Of a DNA stretch of 64,000 nt, positions 27,570 to 36,679 are shown piece after piece. Numbering within the stretch: the stretch's first letter is position 1; each line of letters starts with the position of its first letter. Made by a program: the position numbers and the translations under genes. The DNA is taken from positions 992,001 to 1,056,000 of the forward strand of contig JARJHS010000001.1 of NCBI GenBank assembly GCA_029269725.1, written 5' to 3'. Source of the DNA: Pollutibacter soli (GTDB lineage: Bacteria; Bacteroidota; Bacteroidia; Chitinophagales; Chitinophagaceae). The notes beneath the pieces are model-generated. The model saw nothing but the letters and a program-made list of their open reading frames with translations, made no database searches and was not told the DNA's origin.

Positions 27570-29246
27570 ATGAAAAAGTTTTTTCTTCTCCTGGCAATGA
27601 TCACTGGTGCTTTCACATCATTCTCCCAGCAAGGTCAGCAACTCATCGATTCACTCATCAAACAACTCCCGCAATCAAAAGACGATTCCGCCAAAGTGAT
27701 GATGCTGAATGACATCAGCCTTGGTTATTATTCCATCAATCCTGATGAAGGCTTGAAGTATGGCAACCAGGCCCTTCAGCTGGCGCAGAAAATCAAATGG
27801 AAAAGAGGAGAAGCATTTGCCAATAAAGTGATCGCAGGGAATTATGGTTTTGGAAAATCGGATTATGCAAAAGCGCTGGAATATGCACTAAGATCATGGG
27901 AACAGTTCAGGGCGATCGGAGATAAAATCGGCGAAGCAAAGATCCTGGGAGATATCGGTGTGGTGTACTGGTTTCAATCCGATTATCCGAATGCATTGAA
28001 ATATTATTTTGATGCGTTGCGGATCAATGAAGAGCTCGATATTAAAAATGAAATCGCGGCGACACTCAACAATATTGGTCTGGTATATTACAGCCAGGAA
28101 GATTTAAATAAAGCACTGGAATATATTCTCCGGGCCAATAAGATTGATGAGGAACTGGGAAATAAAGCCGGGGTGGCTTCGAACTTAGGTAATATCGGAG
28201 AGTTGTATATGAACTTATCCGATACGGCGAAAGCCTTGGAATACGACCTGAAAGCGCTGCAGTTGAATGAAGAGCTGGGCGACAAAAACGGCATCGCCCG
28301 GACGCTCGGTAATCTCGGCGCTGTGTATGCCAGTAAAAAGGAATTTCCGAAAGCACTCGATTACTACCGCGAGTCGTTGGCGATGAATGAAGACATCGGG
28401 AATAAAATGGGCGTCGGCCGGGTGCTGGGAAATATCGGCGGCACTTACCTGAAGATGGCCAATGATAGTATAATCATGAGCAACCCCAGAATTTCAGGTG
28501 ATCTGCCGCGAAAGAAATCGATTCTGTTGCAGCAGGCAAATGATTATACCAGCCGCGGCATTATCATTTTGAAAGAGATCGGTGATCTGAACAATCTGTT
28601 CCGGAGCTATGAGCGGTTGAGTGAAATACAGGAGCAGGAAAACAATTACAAAGGCGCATTGGAAAGTTACCGGAACTTTACACTGATCAAGGATTCTGTG
28701 TACAGCATGGAAAAAGACAAGAAGCTCACGGAAACGGCCATGCGATATGATTTTGATAAAAAAGAAGCCGCTACCAAAGCTGAACAGGAGAAAAAAGATA
28801 TTCATCAACGGAATATCCGGAATTCCATTGTTGCGGGGGCTGTTGTATTGCTGTTATTGCTTATCGTATTTATTGAACGTTACCGCTCCAAACAAAAAAC
28901 GAATAAAGAGCTCGCTGCGGCATACGAAAATCTTAAAGCAACGCAGCAGCAGTTGATTCAATCCGAAAAGATGGCTGCCTTTGGTGTGATGGCTACCCGC
29001 ATGGCGCATGAGATTCAGAACCCGCTGAACTTTGTGAATAATTTTTCGGATGTGTCAAAGCATTTGCTGGAGGAAATCGAACATCCGCATTCCGAAGAAG
29101 AGAAAAAAGAAGCGATTCATACATTGGCTATCAACCTGGAGAAAATACATCATCATGGCACCAGGGCTTCGCGGATTATATATCAGTTGCAGGAGCATGC
29201 AAGGGCGGGCACAGCGCAGGAGTTTTTTGAAGAAGATTCGAATTAG
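27570..29246 (+). CDS. TPR sensor histidine-kinase-like protein lacking an ATPase domain
   Basis: A 558-aa protein: signal peptide (to about residue 20, ITGAFTSFSQQ), then about eight tetratricopeptide repeats (55-300, with repeated ALEY..A...NEELG..GIA.TLGNIG), a linker, one transmembrane helix (about 419-440) and a cytoplasmic coiled coil. The coiled coil leads into a HisKA-like dimerisation helix, MATRMAHEIQNPLNF, with phospho-acceptor-like His480. The protein then stops after about 78 residues (ARAGTAQEFFEEDSN), where relatives continue into the HATPase_c domain. No N-box, G1 or G2 motif occurs, and the DNA after the stop is palindromic repeat rather than coding remnant. It may be phosphorylated by another kinase or act as a sensor scaffold (inference). 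Confidence 0.86.
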   Translation: MKKFFLLLAMITGAFTSFSQQGQQLIDSLIKQLPQSKDDSAKVMMLNDISLGYYSINPDEGLKYGNQALQLAQKIKWKRGEAFANKVIAGNYGFGKSDYAKALEYALRSWEQFRAIGDKIGEAKILGDIGVVYWFQSDYPNALKYYFDALRINEELDIKNEIAATLNNIGLVYYSQEDLNKALEYILRANKIDEELGNKAGVASNLGNIGELYMNLSDTAKALEYDLKALQLNEELGDKNGIARTLGNLGAVYASKKEFPKALDYYRESLAMNEDIGNKMGVGRVLGNIGGTYLKMANDSIIMSNPRISGDLPRKKSILLQQANDYTSRGIIILKEIGDLNNLFRSYERLSEIQEQENNYKGALESYRNFTLIKDSVYSMEKDKKLTETAMRYDFDKKEAATKAEQEKKDIHQRNIRNSIVAGAVVLLLLLIVFIERYRSKQKTNKELAAAYENLKATQQQLIQSEKMAAFGVMATRMAHEIQNPLNFVNNFSDVSKHLLEEIEHPHSEEEKKEAIHTLAINLEKIHHHGTRASRIIYQLQEHARAGTAQEFFEEDSN

Positions 29247-29254
29247 TTTCTTCT

Positions 29255-29444
29255 GATGTGCCTATGGTTCCTATGTGCGCTATGTGGTTCAGGCTTGTAG
29301 TTTTTTTTGAACCACATAGGGCATATAAGGCACAGAAGACACATAGCATTATCCTTTGTGTCTATGTTTCCTATGTGCGCTATGTGGTTCAAAGCTTGTA
29401 GTTTTTTTTGAATCACATAGGGCATTTAAGGAACATAGGACACA
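29255..29444. repeat. Palindromic elements, GAACCACATAG family, head-to-tail copies
   Basis: A complete copy at about 29309-29390 runs from GAACCACATAGGGCATATAA to CTATGTGCGCTATGTGGTTC. An extra right arm precedes it (29255-29290) and an extra left arm follows (29410-29444). The unit folds into a hairpin of about 80 nt. It begins 9 bp after the stop codon of the TPR protein gene and may act in 3' end formation. Other members lie at 32731-32812, within the array at 32813-34272, at 37263-37306 (right arm), 51864-52029 and 52812-52892. Confidence 0.88.
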
Positions 29445-29480
29445 ATAGAGATTTTCGGTTTGCCTTTGGAATCAACCAGC

Positions 29481-29722
29481 GGAACATCAAACCGCAAAGG
29501 AAACAGCCAAGGTTTTCGCAAAGGAACAGCCAAGAGGACGACGTATGATGGTCTATTAATTAAATGTCTTCACAAGGGAAATTCTGATATTATTCTCAAG
29601 AGATCACTTATAACTTCATCACCTATAACTTATAACTTCTTTGTATTCCCTTTGCGGGCTGTATCCTGGCTGTTCTCCTTGCCTGCCCGCCGAAGCGAAG
29701 CGCAGGTGGGCGGTTTGACTTT
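29481..29722. repeat. Palindromic element, AAACCGCAAAGG family, copy 2, with a second element inserted
   Basis: The left arm GGAACATCAAACCGCAAAGG then AAACAGCCAAG begins at 29481. The right arm TTTGCGGGCTGTATCCTGGC then TGTTCTCCTT is interrupted after 29680 by TGCCTGCCCGCCGAAGCGAA then GCGCAGGTGGGCGG, after which TTTGACTTTT resumes. The interrupting sequence is the GCCTGCCCGCC element also present near 17848. Thus one palindrome sits inside the arm of another. Confidence 0.82.
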
Positions 29723-29742
29723 TTAAGCTGTCAGCAAAACCT

Positions 29743-29851
29743 CATAACACAGAGGAAACAACCGAGTGTCTCACAGAGGAGCAGCCCGAGACTCATGTAC
29801 TTCTCAGTGGGCTTTACCCCGGCTGATCTCTCTGTGTTCTGACTTTACCAT
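29743..29851. repeat. Palindromic element, CACAGAGG variant
   Basis: Arms CACAGAGGAAACAACCGAG and GGCTGATCTCTCTGTGTTC, with internal sub-arms CACAGAGGAGCAGCCCGAG and CAGTGGGCTTTACC, enclose a short centre. It has the same design as 27335-27485. It lies about 120 bp upstream of the hydrolase gene at 29970. Confidence 0.65.
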
Positions 29852-29969
29852 GTTTGCAATTGATGCACGCTTTTGGTCAATACATTACCCTGTAATATCA
29901 AATAGACACTAATCCCGGTTCCAGATAAAACCTGTATCTTATTTTCGTTCCGTATCAACACCTGAACAC

Positions 29970-30968
29970 ATGTTTTTAAAATCAGTTCTCACCGCTTTCA
30001 TCCTGCTTTTCGCCTGCACAATTGCAAAAGCCCAAAATACAACACCTGAAAAATTCATCTCAGATACGCTCCTCATCATCAAAAAAAATCCTGCAAAAGG
30101 ATTTCATAACGACTACATCTTATTCATTCCGAAAGGAGCACCTAAAGGTAAAAAACTATTCCTGCTGGTGGAACCCAACAACACCGGCAAATTGTCCGAC
30201 AGCATTGAAGTACATACAGAACACGCCATTCATCTCGCATCCAAAAGTTCAGTCGGGAATAATATTTCCACCGAACTCAGGATTCCATTGCTGGTACCAA
30301 TTTTTCCGAGGCCATTGAAGGATTCGCTGATGTACACACATGCGCTCGACAGAGACGTCATGGTGGAAAAATCGCCAATCCTGAAAAGACTGGATCTGCA
30401 ATTGTTAGCCATGGTAGAAGATGCACGTACAGTATTGGCATCGATGCATATCCAGATGGAAACTAAATTCTTCATGAGTGGCTTTTCAGCATCCGGAACA
30501 TTTACGAATCGATTTTCATTTATTCATCCTGATAAAATACAGGCGCTTGCTATCGGCGGATTCAATGGCGAACTGATGTTCCCGGTAAAAGACCTCAGGG
30601 GCGTCCCGCTCAACTACCCTATCGGTATCTACGACTTCAATAAATTGTTTAAAACAAAATTTGACGAAGCCAGCTACAGATCAATTCCACAATATATCTA
30701 CATGGGAAAGCTGGACGAAAACGATGCTGTCCGGTATGATGATGCTTACAGCGAAAGTGAAAGAAGACTCATCAACAACTATATCGCTGATAATGTACAG
30801 CAAAGATATCTTGCGTGTCAAAGGATGTATAAAGAGCATAACATCAATGCCACTTTCAAAACATGGGAAAACATCGGCCACTGGACGACGGGGCAAATGA
30901 ACCTGGAAGTGATCAAGTTTTTCCTGGCGCAGATACGTGAGTGGCAACAGGCAACAGGCAGCAGGTAA
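29970..30968 (+). CDS. Exported alpha/beta hydrolase (esterase-like)
   Basis: A 332-aa protein with a signal peptide (MFLKSVLTAFILLFACTIAKAQ) and no lipobox at the cleavage point, so periplasmic or secreted. The nucleophile elbow is GFSASG (Gly171-Phe-Ser173), of the kind found in PHB-depolymerase/feruloyl-esterase-like hydrolases. The acid is probably the Asp in MGKLDENDAV near residue 252, and His304 in IGHWTTG completes the triad. An oxyanion-type segment, LFLLVEPNNTG, lies near residue 65. The true substrate is unknown. It appears monocistronic, between two stretches of palindromic repeats, and there is no terminator I would call after it. Confidence 0.83.
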   Translation: MFLKSVLTAFILLFACTIAKAQNTTPEKFISDTLLIIKKNPAKGFHNDYILFIPKGAPKGKKLFLLVEPNNTGKLSDSIEVHTEHAIHLASKSSVGNNISTELRIPLLVPIFPRPLKDSLMYTHALDRDVMVEKSPILKRLDLQLLAMVEDARTVLASMHIQMETKFFMSGFSASGTFTNRFSFIHPDKIQALAIGGFNGELMFPVKDLRGVPLNYPIGIYDFNKLFKTKFDEASYRSIPQYIYMGKLDENDAVRYDDAYSESERRLINNYIADNVQQRYLACQRMYKEHNINATFKTWENIGHWTTGQMNLEVIKFFLAQIREWQQATGSR

Positions 30969-31753
30969 TTTTACTTAGGTTGATGAATATCGATGCTCAT
31001 ATAAATGTATGAACCCGATCCCCTCCTACCTTAGCATCAACGTTGTTTGCTTTGAAAGCTTAATAAAAAACACAAGTTGCGCATGAAGAATATGCAAGTG
31101 ACGCAAAAGTTGTTTGCTGGTTTATCTTTCGCGACGTATTGGTTATGTCAGTGACACGATGACATTTCTATAAATTCCGTTCATTCAGAACGCTTCTGCG
31201 GCGCGGAAAACTGGTTCTCAGCAAATGATATTTTTTCCTACAAACCGGATGCTCCTGAGGAACAAAAAACAGGAACATGAATGCACAGTTACGACAGGAA
31301 GTATCGCGACCTACACTTTGAATGAACATTCCATTCAACGTCCTAAGAATGTGTATTAATTATGGTCATTCCCAAATTTCAACGTCTTCTTTCGCTCCAG
31401 AGCACCGCCCTGTATGTAGCAGCTATCCTCGAATTTGAAACCAACATATCGCTCGAGTTGAGCGTCCGGTATCAACCGAAGAATGAAGTGTGCGTACTTG
31501 TCGGATATTAACTACCAGCCGAAGATGTGTGGAGTTGCCGGATTTTCATACCTGGTATCGCTTTTGAAACAATTGACTTTATTATCTATTTTTTATTCTC
31601 TGGTTTTGACCATAAAAATACCGAATGCTGAATGGCAGAAGTACGAACAGATCGGGCATATAAATTCACACCAAACCAGCAGCAAACCACAAAGCAAAGG
31701 ACGGATGATTCACAGAGGAGTAGCCTGGAATAGAAGGATAATTGGCATTGCCA
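30969..31753. other. Intergenic region with GCTCC/GGAGC repeat DNA
   Basis: There are 785 bp without a supportable gene. The middle part is a degenerate copy of the GCTCC...GGAGC repeat family described at 31180-31480. The end (31690-31730) contains a worn left arm of the AAACCGCAAAGG family (AAACCACAAAGCAAAGG). Confidence 0.6.
31180..31480. repeat. REP-like GCTCC/GGAGC repeats, worn copy
   Basis: Segments TTTTTTCCTACAAACCGGAT then GCTCCTGAGGAAC, and GCTCCAGAGCACCGCCCTGT followed by AACATATCGCTCGAGTTGAG, match in order the better preserved repeats at 41675-42352. The palindromic heads have decayed here. The pattern resembles REP elements that occur in mixed orientation between genes. Confidence 0.7.
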
Positions 31754-32269
31754 TCAAAAAAGTGCTTTGTTGACAATTTTCTTTTCCGATCCTGAGTTCC
31801 ATTGGAGGCTCAATCCTACACTCGCAGGTTGCTTACCCGGGACATTTCCCGTACTGCGTTGCGATTCCTTATAAGCCTTAACACTTATTCCGCTTTTCTT
31901 TACATTCTGACGCCCCGCAATACTGATGGGTACAGCAATAACCATCATAAGCAAACCAGTGACCAATAGCACAAGGCCGGTCCAGCCTTGCGCATCCGTG
32001 CCTTCTGAATAAGCGTAAGCCGCTAAAATGGTTCCGCTGATGGCAAGCGCACCGCCGGTGATCAGTACAATTTTTGATGCTTTCATTTGTTTTCTTCCTT
32101 TCAGAAACCGGGTGGTATCAGCAATCGATGGAGGTAGTGTATCCGTTCCGATTCCAGGGTTGAAGATGACGAGGTTGGTTGCTTTGGCTTTAGCTTCAAT
32201 GTTTAGCGGTGAGCTCAACAAAAAGCCTGTAGTGACGAGAAATGAGATTTGTAATAACAGCCTTTTCAT
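31754..32269 (-). CDS. Small membrane protein of unknown function
   Basis: A 171-aa protein with an N-terminal signal-like helix (MKRLLLQISFLVTTGFLLSS), then a polar segment (about 25-60, with GIGTDTLPPSIADTTRFLKGRK) and two adjacent membrane helices (IVLITGGALAISGTILAAYA, and GLVLLVTGLLMMVIAVPISIAG). The tail is basic/polar. This layout is common among Bacteroidota envelope proteins; I do not recognise a named family. A TAGATTTG box lies 20 bp upstream. It seems monocistronic; no hairpin was identified after the stop. Confidence 0.72.
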   Translation of the reverse strand: MKRLLLQISFLVTTGFLLSSPLNIEAKAKATNLVIFNPGIGTDTLPPSIADTTRFLKGRKQMKASKIVLITGGALAISGTILAAYAYSEGTDAQGWTGLVLLVTGLLMMVIAVPISIAGRQNVKKSGISVKAYKESQRSTGNVPGKQPASVGLSLQWNSGSEKKIVNKALF

Positions 32270-32288
32270 TTTATTACACTTTATTGAT

Positions 32289-32296
32289 CAAATCTA
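32289..32296 (-). promoter_or_regulatory. TAnnTTTG -7 box upstream of the small membrane protein gene
   Basis: TAGATTTG on the minus strand (32296 to 32289) fits the Bacteroidota -7 element and predicts a 5' leader of roughly 15 nt before the ATG at 32269. No clear -33 TTTG is present at the expected distance, so this is a half-site only. Confidence 0.35.
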
Positions 32297-32562
32297 AATG
32301 TCCGACACCGACGATCAGAAAATCAGGTCTTGCAAAAAATTGCAAATAGAAATTCTGTTACACTCCGGTCATTAAAAGGGAAGGGATCATAGGCGAGAAA
32401 GGCCTTCATGTCATGCAGTTCATGAATGTAAGCAGAATTTAAATATCAGCAATACCACTAATCGGCTATGCGGATCCGGTAGAATGGTGAGCTTTCTCAT
32501 GCTGATCAAAGGGAAAAGAGAGACGGCTAAAAAGGGAGTTTAAATTCAGACTTTTCGAACAA

Positions 32563-32676
32563 CCAACCGCAAAGTATACAGCCTGATTTTCGAAGGAACA
32601 GCAAAGAAAGACCTGCAATTTCTTTTTATTCCCTTTGTGGGTCCGCATCCCGGCTGTTCTCTTTGAGGTATGACTT
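32563..32676. repeat. Palindromic element, AAACCGCAAAGG family, degenerate copy
   Basis: The left arm CAACCGCAAAGTATACAGCC and the right arm CGGCTGTTCTCTTTGAGGTA then TGACTTTAAA flank sub-arms (GAAGGAACAGC and CCCTTTGTGGG). It immediately precedes the first GAACCACATAG hairpin of the permease-end array. Confidence 0.75.
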
Positions 32677-32730
32677 TAAAAAAGGCCGAAATTGCGAAAG
32701 ACGAATTGAGATCACTTTATTCAGGAATTT

Positions 32731-32812
32731 GAACCACATAGGGCACATAAGGCACAGAAGACAGATAGCATTCTTCTATGTGCCTATGTTTTCTATGATA
32801 ACTATGTGGTTC
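32731..32812. repeat. GAACCACATAG hairpin at the outer end of the array
   Basis: A complete hairpin unit (GAACCACATAGGGCACATAA to AACTATGTGGTTC) that starts the series of six such hairpins, the others being inside the 292-bp repeats. It is preceded by part of the unit's own flank (GATCACTTTATTCAGGAATT), so the array's outer boundary is near 32705. Confidence 0.88.
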
Positions 32813-34272
32813 AAAAATAGTCGCGCAAATCAGTACCATCACAATCACTCCGTCTTCAGGTTCTCCACCGGATTTGCATTAGCCGCCGACAGCGTCTGCG
32901 ATAAAACAGTGAGTAGCCCAAAAAACAACAAGATGATAAGGCTGACAAACACTTCAAAAAATCCGCAGGAATCTGGTAAACGATTTGCAAAAGAAATTAA
33001 GATCACTTTATTCAGGAATTTGAACCACATAGGGCACATAAGGCACAGAAGACACATAGCATTCTTCTATGTGCCTATGTTTTTCTATGATAACTATGTG
33101 GTTCAAAAATGTAAAGTAAATCAGTACCATTACAATCACTCTGTCTTCAGGTTCTCCACCGGATTTGCATTAGCCGCCGACAGCGTCTGCGATAAAACAG
33201 CGAGTAGCCCAAAAAACAACAAGTTGATAAGGCTGACAAACACTTCGAAAAATCCGCAGGAATCTGGTAAACGATTTGCAAAAAAAATTAAGATCACTTT
33301 ATTCAGGAATTTGAACCACATAGGGCACATAAGGCACAGAAGACAGATAGCATTCTCCTATGTGCCTATGTTTTTCTATGATAACTATGTGGTTCAAAAA
33401 TAGTCGCGTAAATCACCACCATTACAATCACTCGGGCTTCAGGTTCTCCACCAGATTTGCATTAGCCGCCGACAGCGTCTGCGATAAAACAGTAAGTAGC
33501 CCAAAAAACAACAAGATGATAAGGCTGACAAACACTTCGAAAAATCCGCAGGAATCTGGTAAACGATTTGCAAAAGAAATTAAGATCACTTTATTCAGGA
33601 ATTTGAACCACATAGGGCACATAAGGTACAGAAGACACACAGCATTCTTCTATGTGCCTATGTTTTTCTATGATAACTATGTGGTTCAAAAATAGTCGCG
33701 CAAATCAGTACCATCACAATCACTCTGACTTCAGGTTCTCCACCGGATTTGCATTTGCGGCCGTCAGTGTCTGCGATAAAACAGTGAGTAGCCCAAAAAA
33801 GAACATGATGATAAGGCTGACAAACACTTCGAAAAATCCGCAGGAATCTGGTAAACGATTTGCAAAAAAAATTAAGATCACTTTATTCAGGAATTTGAAC
33901 CACATAGGGCACATAAGGCACAGAAGACACACAGCATTCTTCTATGTGCCTATGTTTTTCTATGATAACTATGTGGTTCAAAAATAGTCGCGTAAATCAC
34001 CACCATTACAATCACTCTGTCTTCAGGTTCTCCACCGGATTTGCATTTGCAGCCGACAGCGTCTGCGATAAAACAGTGAGTAGCCCAAAAAACAACAAGA
34101 TGATAAGGCTGACAAACACTTCGAAAAATCCGCAGGAATCTGATAAACGATTTGCAAAAGAAATTAAGATCACTTTATTCAGGAATTTGAACCACATAGG
34201 GCACATAAGGCACAGAAGACACATAGCATTCTCCTATGTGCCTATGTTTTTCTATGATAACTATGTGGTTCA
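32813..34272 (-). repeat. Five tandem 292-bp copies of a permease gene 3' end plus a hairpin element
   Basis: The stretch is exactly 5 x 292 bp. Each unit holds, on the minus strand, about 39 codons ending a MacB/FtsX permease (GFFEVFVSL..LLFFGLLTVLSQ, then TL(S/T)AANANPVENLK(T/S)E and a stop), its 3' flank, a GAACCACATAG hairpin and about 60 bp of unrelated DNA. Stop-proximal ends lie at 32845, 33136, 33428, 33720 and 34012, and the intact gene's own end is at 34304, the same 292-bp step. Copies differ from the gene mostly at silent positions. The 33720 copy shares GCATTTGCGGCCGTCAGTGT with the gene, where the first three copies read GCATTAGCCGCCGACAGCGT. None of these fragments should be read as a gene; each lacks an upstream part. 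Confidence 0.93.
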
Positions 34273-34303
34273 AAAATAGTCGCGCAAATCAGTACCATCA
34301 CAA

Positions 34304-36679
34304 TCACTCCGTCTTCAGGTTCTCCACCGGATTTGCATTTGCGGCCGTCAGTGTCTGCGACAGAACGGTAAGAAGTCCAAAGAACAACATGATCAGCAAA
34401 CTGACAAACACCTCAAAAAATCCGATCGAAATACTATAATACTGTGTATTCGCCAGCACATGTGTAAACAGAAAATACATGATTGGCGTTGTAATGATGC
34501 TGGCGATAACCATGAGCATCACGAAGTCTTTGGATAGAAGAACAACGAGATTGTTTACTGAAGCCCCTAACACTTTCCTGATACCAATTTCTTTAACACG
34601 CTTTTTGATGGTGAAGGAAACAGTACCCAATAACCCAAGACAGGCTACGGTGATGGCGAGTAACCCTAAGAATCCCCAGAGCTTCATGACCATGATATAA
34701 AAATTATATGCTTCTTTGATCTCGTCTGAAAATAACTGCGCAGTGAATGGTCCCTGCCCTCCTATTTTTTTCCATAATTGTTCCATCGCCTTTATACTTT
34801 CGACGCCGTTATCTGCTTTCAGCCTGATATTGGCATAGGCGAATTTTTCAGGATCATATTCGAAGAAAAATGGTGCAATAACATCTTTCAGTCCGGCATA
34901 GTGAAAACTCTTCAGCACACCAGCAATGCGAAATTCGCTGCTGTCTGTTAACGTAATTATCTTATTAATTGCAGCTGCAGGTTCGTTCAGGTGCAGCGCT
35001 TTCACAAATTCCTCATTGACGATAATAAATCTTGACTTGTCAGATGCATTGCCACTGAAATTATTACCTGCAAGAAATGGTAGTTGAACATTTGATATAA
35101 ATGCATCATCTACCGACATGGAATTGACCATCACCGAATCCAGTCCATCAGCAGTTTTAATATATCGTTCTGCAGAGGTGCCGATACCCAGGATATGCGA
35201 TGATAATGATACGCGTTGAACCATGGGTAGTTTCTGAAACTCATTTTTGAAAATCTGCGGATCGAGATTCTGTAAACTCGCATCCACTACCTGCGCCTGG
35301 TCAAAACCAAGATCATAATTCACAGAATATTTATACTGTCGCATCGAGATCACCACGGACATGATGAACCCTAATGAAATAATAAACTGAAGCGTCAGTA
35401 CAAATTTTTTAAACAATGAGCGGCCGCTGGTTTTTATTTCTTTGCCCTTCAACGCCACTGTTGCCGGAATTTTAGAAAAATAAGACGCAGGAACCAACCC
35501 TGCCAGTGCTCCCACCATTACAGCAAAAACCAGGAAACCTGCAAAAGTTTCCCATGTAGGCGAAAGATCGACCGGTGATGTTTCTACCATCTGTGCGAGG
35601 AAATGTTTTCTTACAATTTCATAAATGAGGAAGGAAAGTATGAGTGCCAATAGTGCAATGGTTACTGATTCGATAACAAACTGCATGATGGTCTCTTTCT
35701 TTCGCCCGCCCATTACTTTTCTCACTCCAATTTCCTTCATCCGTTCAAGCGATTTAGAGATGGATAAATTGATATAATTGGTACACGCAGGAACGAGTAC
35801 GATCAGTGTAATGGCGCCCGTGATAAACAGCATCAGGTAACTCCAGTTTGCTCCGATAGGATCTGATAATTCAGGGCCCGGGGTTATATCATTCAACGCC
35901 TGTAATTTAAAAGCGGCGGAAACATTCTTCTGTTCATATCTTTCCTTCGCTATGCGATTCAGGAGACTGTTGATATTATTTTTGTTAGCGTCTTTCCGGA
36001 GAAGCATGTACACAAACGATCCACGGAAGGATGTCCATTCATCAATATTCTGCACAGAAGGCAGTTTTCCATACGATTGCAAAGTGCTGTAGGATGCAAC
36101 AGCGCCAAAATGCATGTGGGTGTTTTCAGGCAGGTCTTTGAAAATCCCGGTGATCAGGAAGCTCCCATAGCCTTCCAGGTCGATGATTTTACCTGTCGGC
36201 TCTTCGTCACCAAAAATTTTCGTCGCCTCTGTCTCGGAAAGGACGATTGTGTTTGGATTATTGATAGCGGTCGCTTTATCTCCTTTCAAAAAGGGGTAAT
36301 TGAACATGTCAAAAAATCCAGGATCCGCAAAATACCCGTTGAGTTCAATTTTCTTATCACCATACACGGCATTGGCATAGAGCGAACGGTGGATCCTGAC
36401 TACTTTTTCCACCCCGGTAAATCCTTTGATATACTCAGTCAGCGCTGCGGGAGCTGATGCAAACTTTGGGTTTTCCTGTTTATCGTAGAGTTGTGAGGTA
36501 ACACGATATATGCGGTCTCCATCAGGGTGAAAATCATCGAACCTCGACAGGAATGCCAGCAGTCCGATAAACAGCAAAGTGAGCGACATCCCCAGCGCAA
36601 GGCCGATCACATTCAGGGTCGTGAAGAATTTATTCTTGATGAGATTGCGAATGGCGGTCTTTAAAAAATTCCGAAACAT
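34304..36679 (-). CDS. ABC transporter permease, MacB/FtsX family
   Basis: A 791-aa inner-membrane protein with the double MacB_PCD-FtsX layout common in Bacteroidota. There is an N-terminal helix (about 20-45, LNVIGLALGMSLTLLFIGL), a periplasmic domain (about 50-280), three FtsX helices (about 285-410), then a second helix, periplasmic domain (about 440-660) and three C-terminal helices (about 670-770). The sequence ends TAANANPVENLKTE. IGVRKVMGG and IGIRKVLGA, one per half, are the coupling segments that touch the ATPase. No ATPase gene is adjacent, so it must pair with one elsewhere. Such permeases export peptides, drugs or lipoproteins or transmit mechanical force; the substrate is unknown. 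Its 3' end is repeated five times downstream. Confidence 0.92.
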   Translation of the reverse strand: MFRNFLKTAIRNLIKNKFFTTLNVIGLALGMSLTLLFIGLLAFLSRFDDFHPDGDRIYRVTSQLYDKQENPKFASAPAALTEYIKGFTGVEKVVRIHRSLYANAVYGDKKIELNGYFADPGFFDMFNYPFLKGDKATAINNPNTIVLSETEATKIFGDEEPTGKIIDLEGYGSFLITGIFKDLPENTHMHFGAVASYSTLQSYGKLPSVQNIDEWTSFRGSFVYMLLRKDANKNNINSLLNRIAKERYEQKNVSAAFKLQALNDITPGPELSDPIGANWSYLMLFITGAITLIVLVPACTNYINLSISKSLERMKEIGVRKVMGGRKKETIMQFVIESVTIALLALILSFLIYEIVRKHFLAQMVETSPVDLSPTWETFAGFLVFAVMVGALAGLVPASYFSKIPATVALKGKEIKTSGRSLFKKFVLTLQFIISLGFIMSVVISMRQYKYSVNYDLGFDQAQVVDASLQNLDPQIFKNEFQKLPMVQRVSLSSHILGIGTSAERYIKTADGLDSVMVNSMSVDDAFISNVQLPFLAGNNFSGNASDKSRFIIVNEEFVKALHLNEPAAAINKIITLTDSSEFRIAGVLKSFHYAGLKDVIAPFFFEYDPEKFAYANIRLKADNGVESIKAMEQLWKKIGGQGPFTAQLFSDEIKEAYNFYIMVMKLWGFLGLLAITVACLGLLGTVSFTIKKRVKEIGIRKVLGASVNNLVVLLSKDFVMLMVIASIITTPIMYFLFTHVLANTQYYSISIGFFEVFVSLLIMLFFGLLTVLSQTLTAANANPVENLKTE

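Noticed and set aside
32663-33403. A 246-codon open frame on the + strand
   Set aside because: It reads the antisense of the 292-bp repeat array; its peptide repeats itself with the array period, and its composition is not protein-like. The coding signal is on the other strand (permease tails).
32813-34272. Diversity-generating retroelement template/variable repeats
   Set aside because: There is no reverse transcriptase gene in the window, and differences between copies are not restricted to adenine positions; gene conversion among repeats explains them better.
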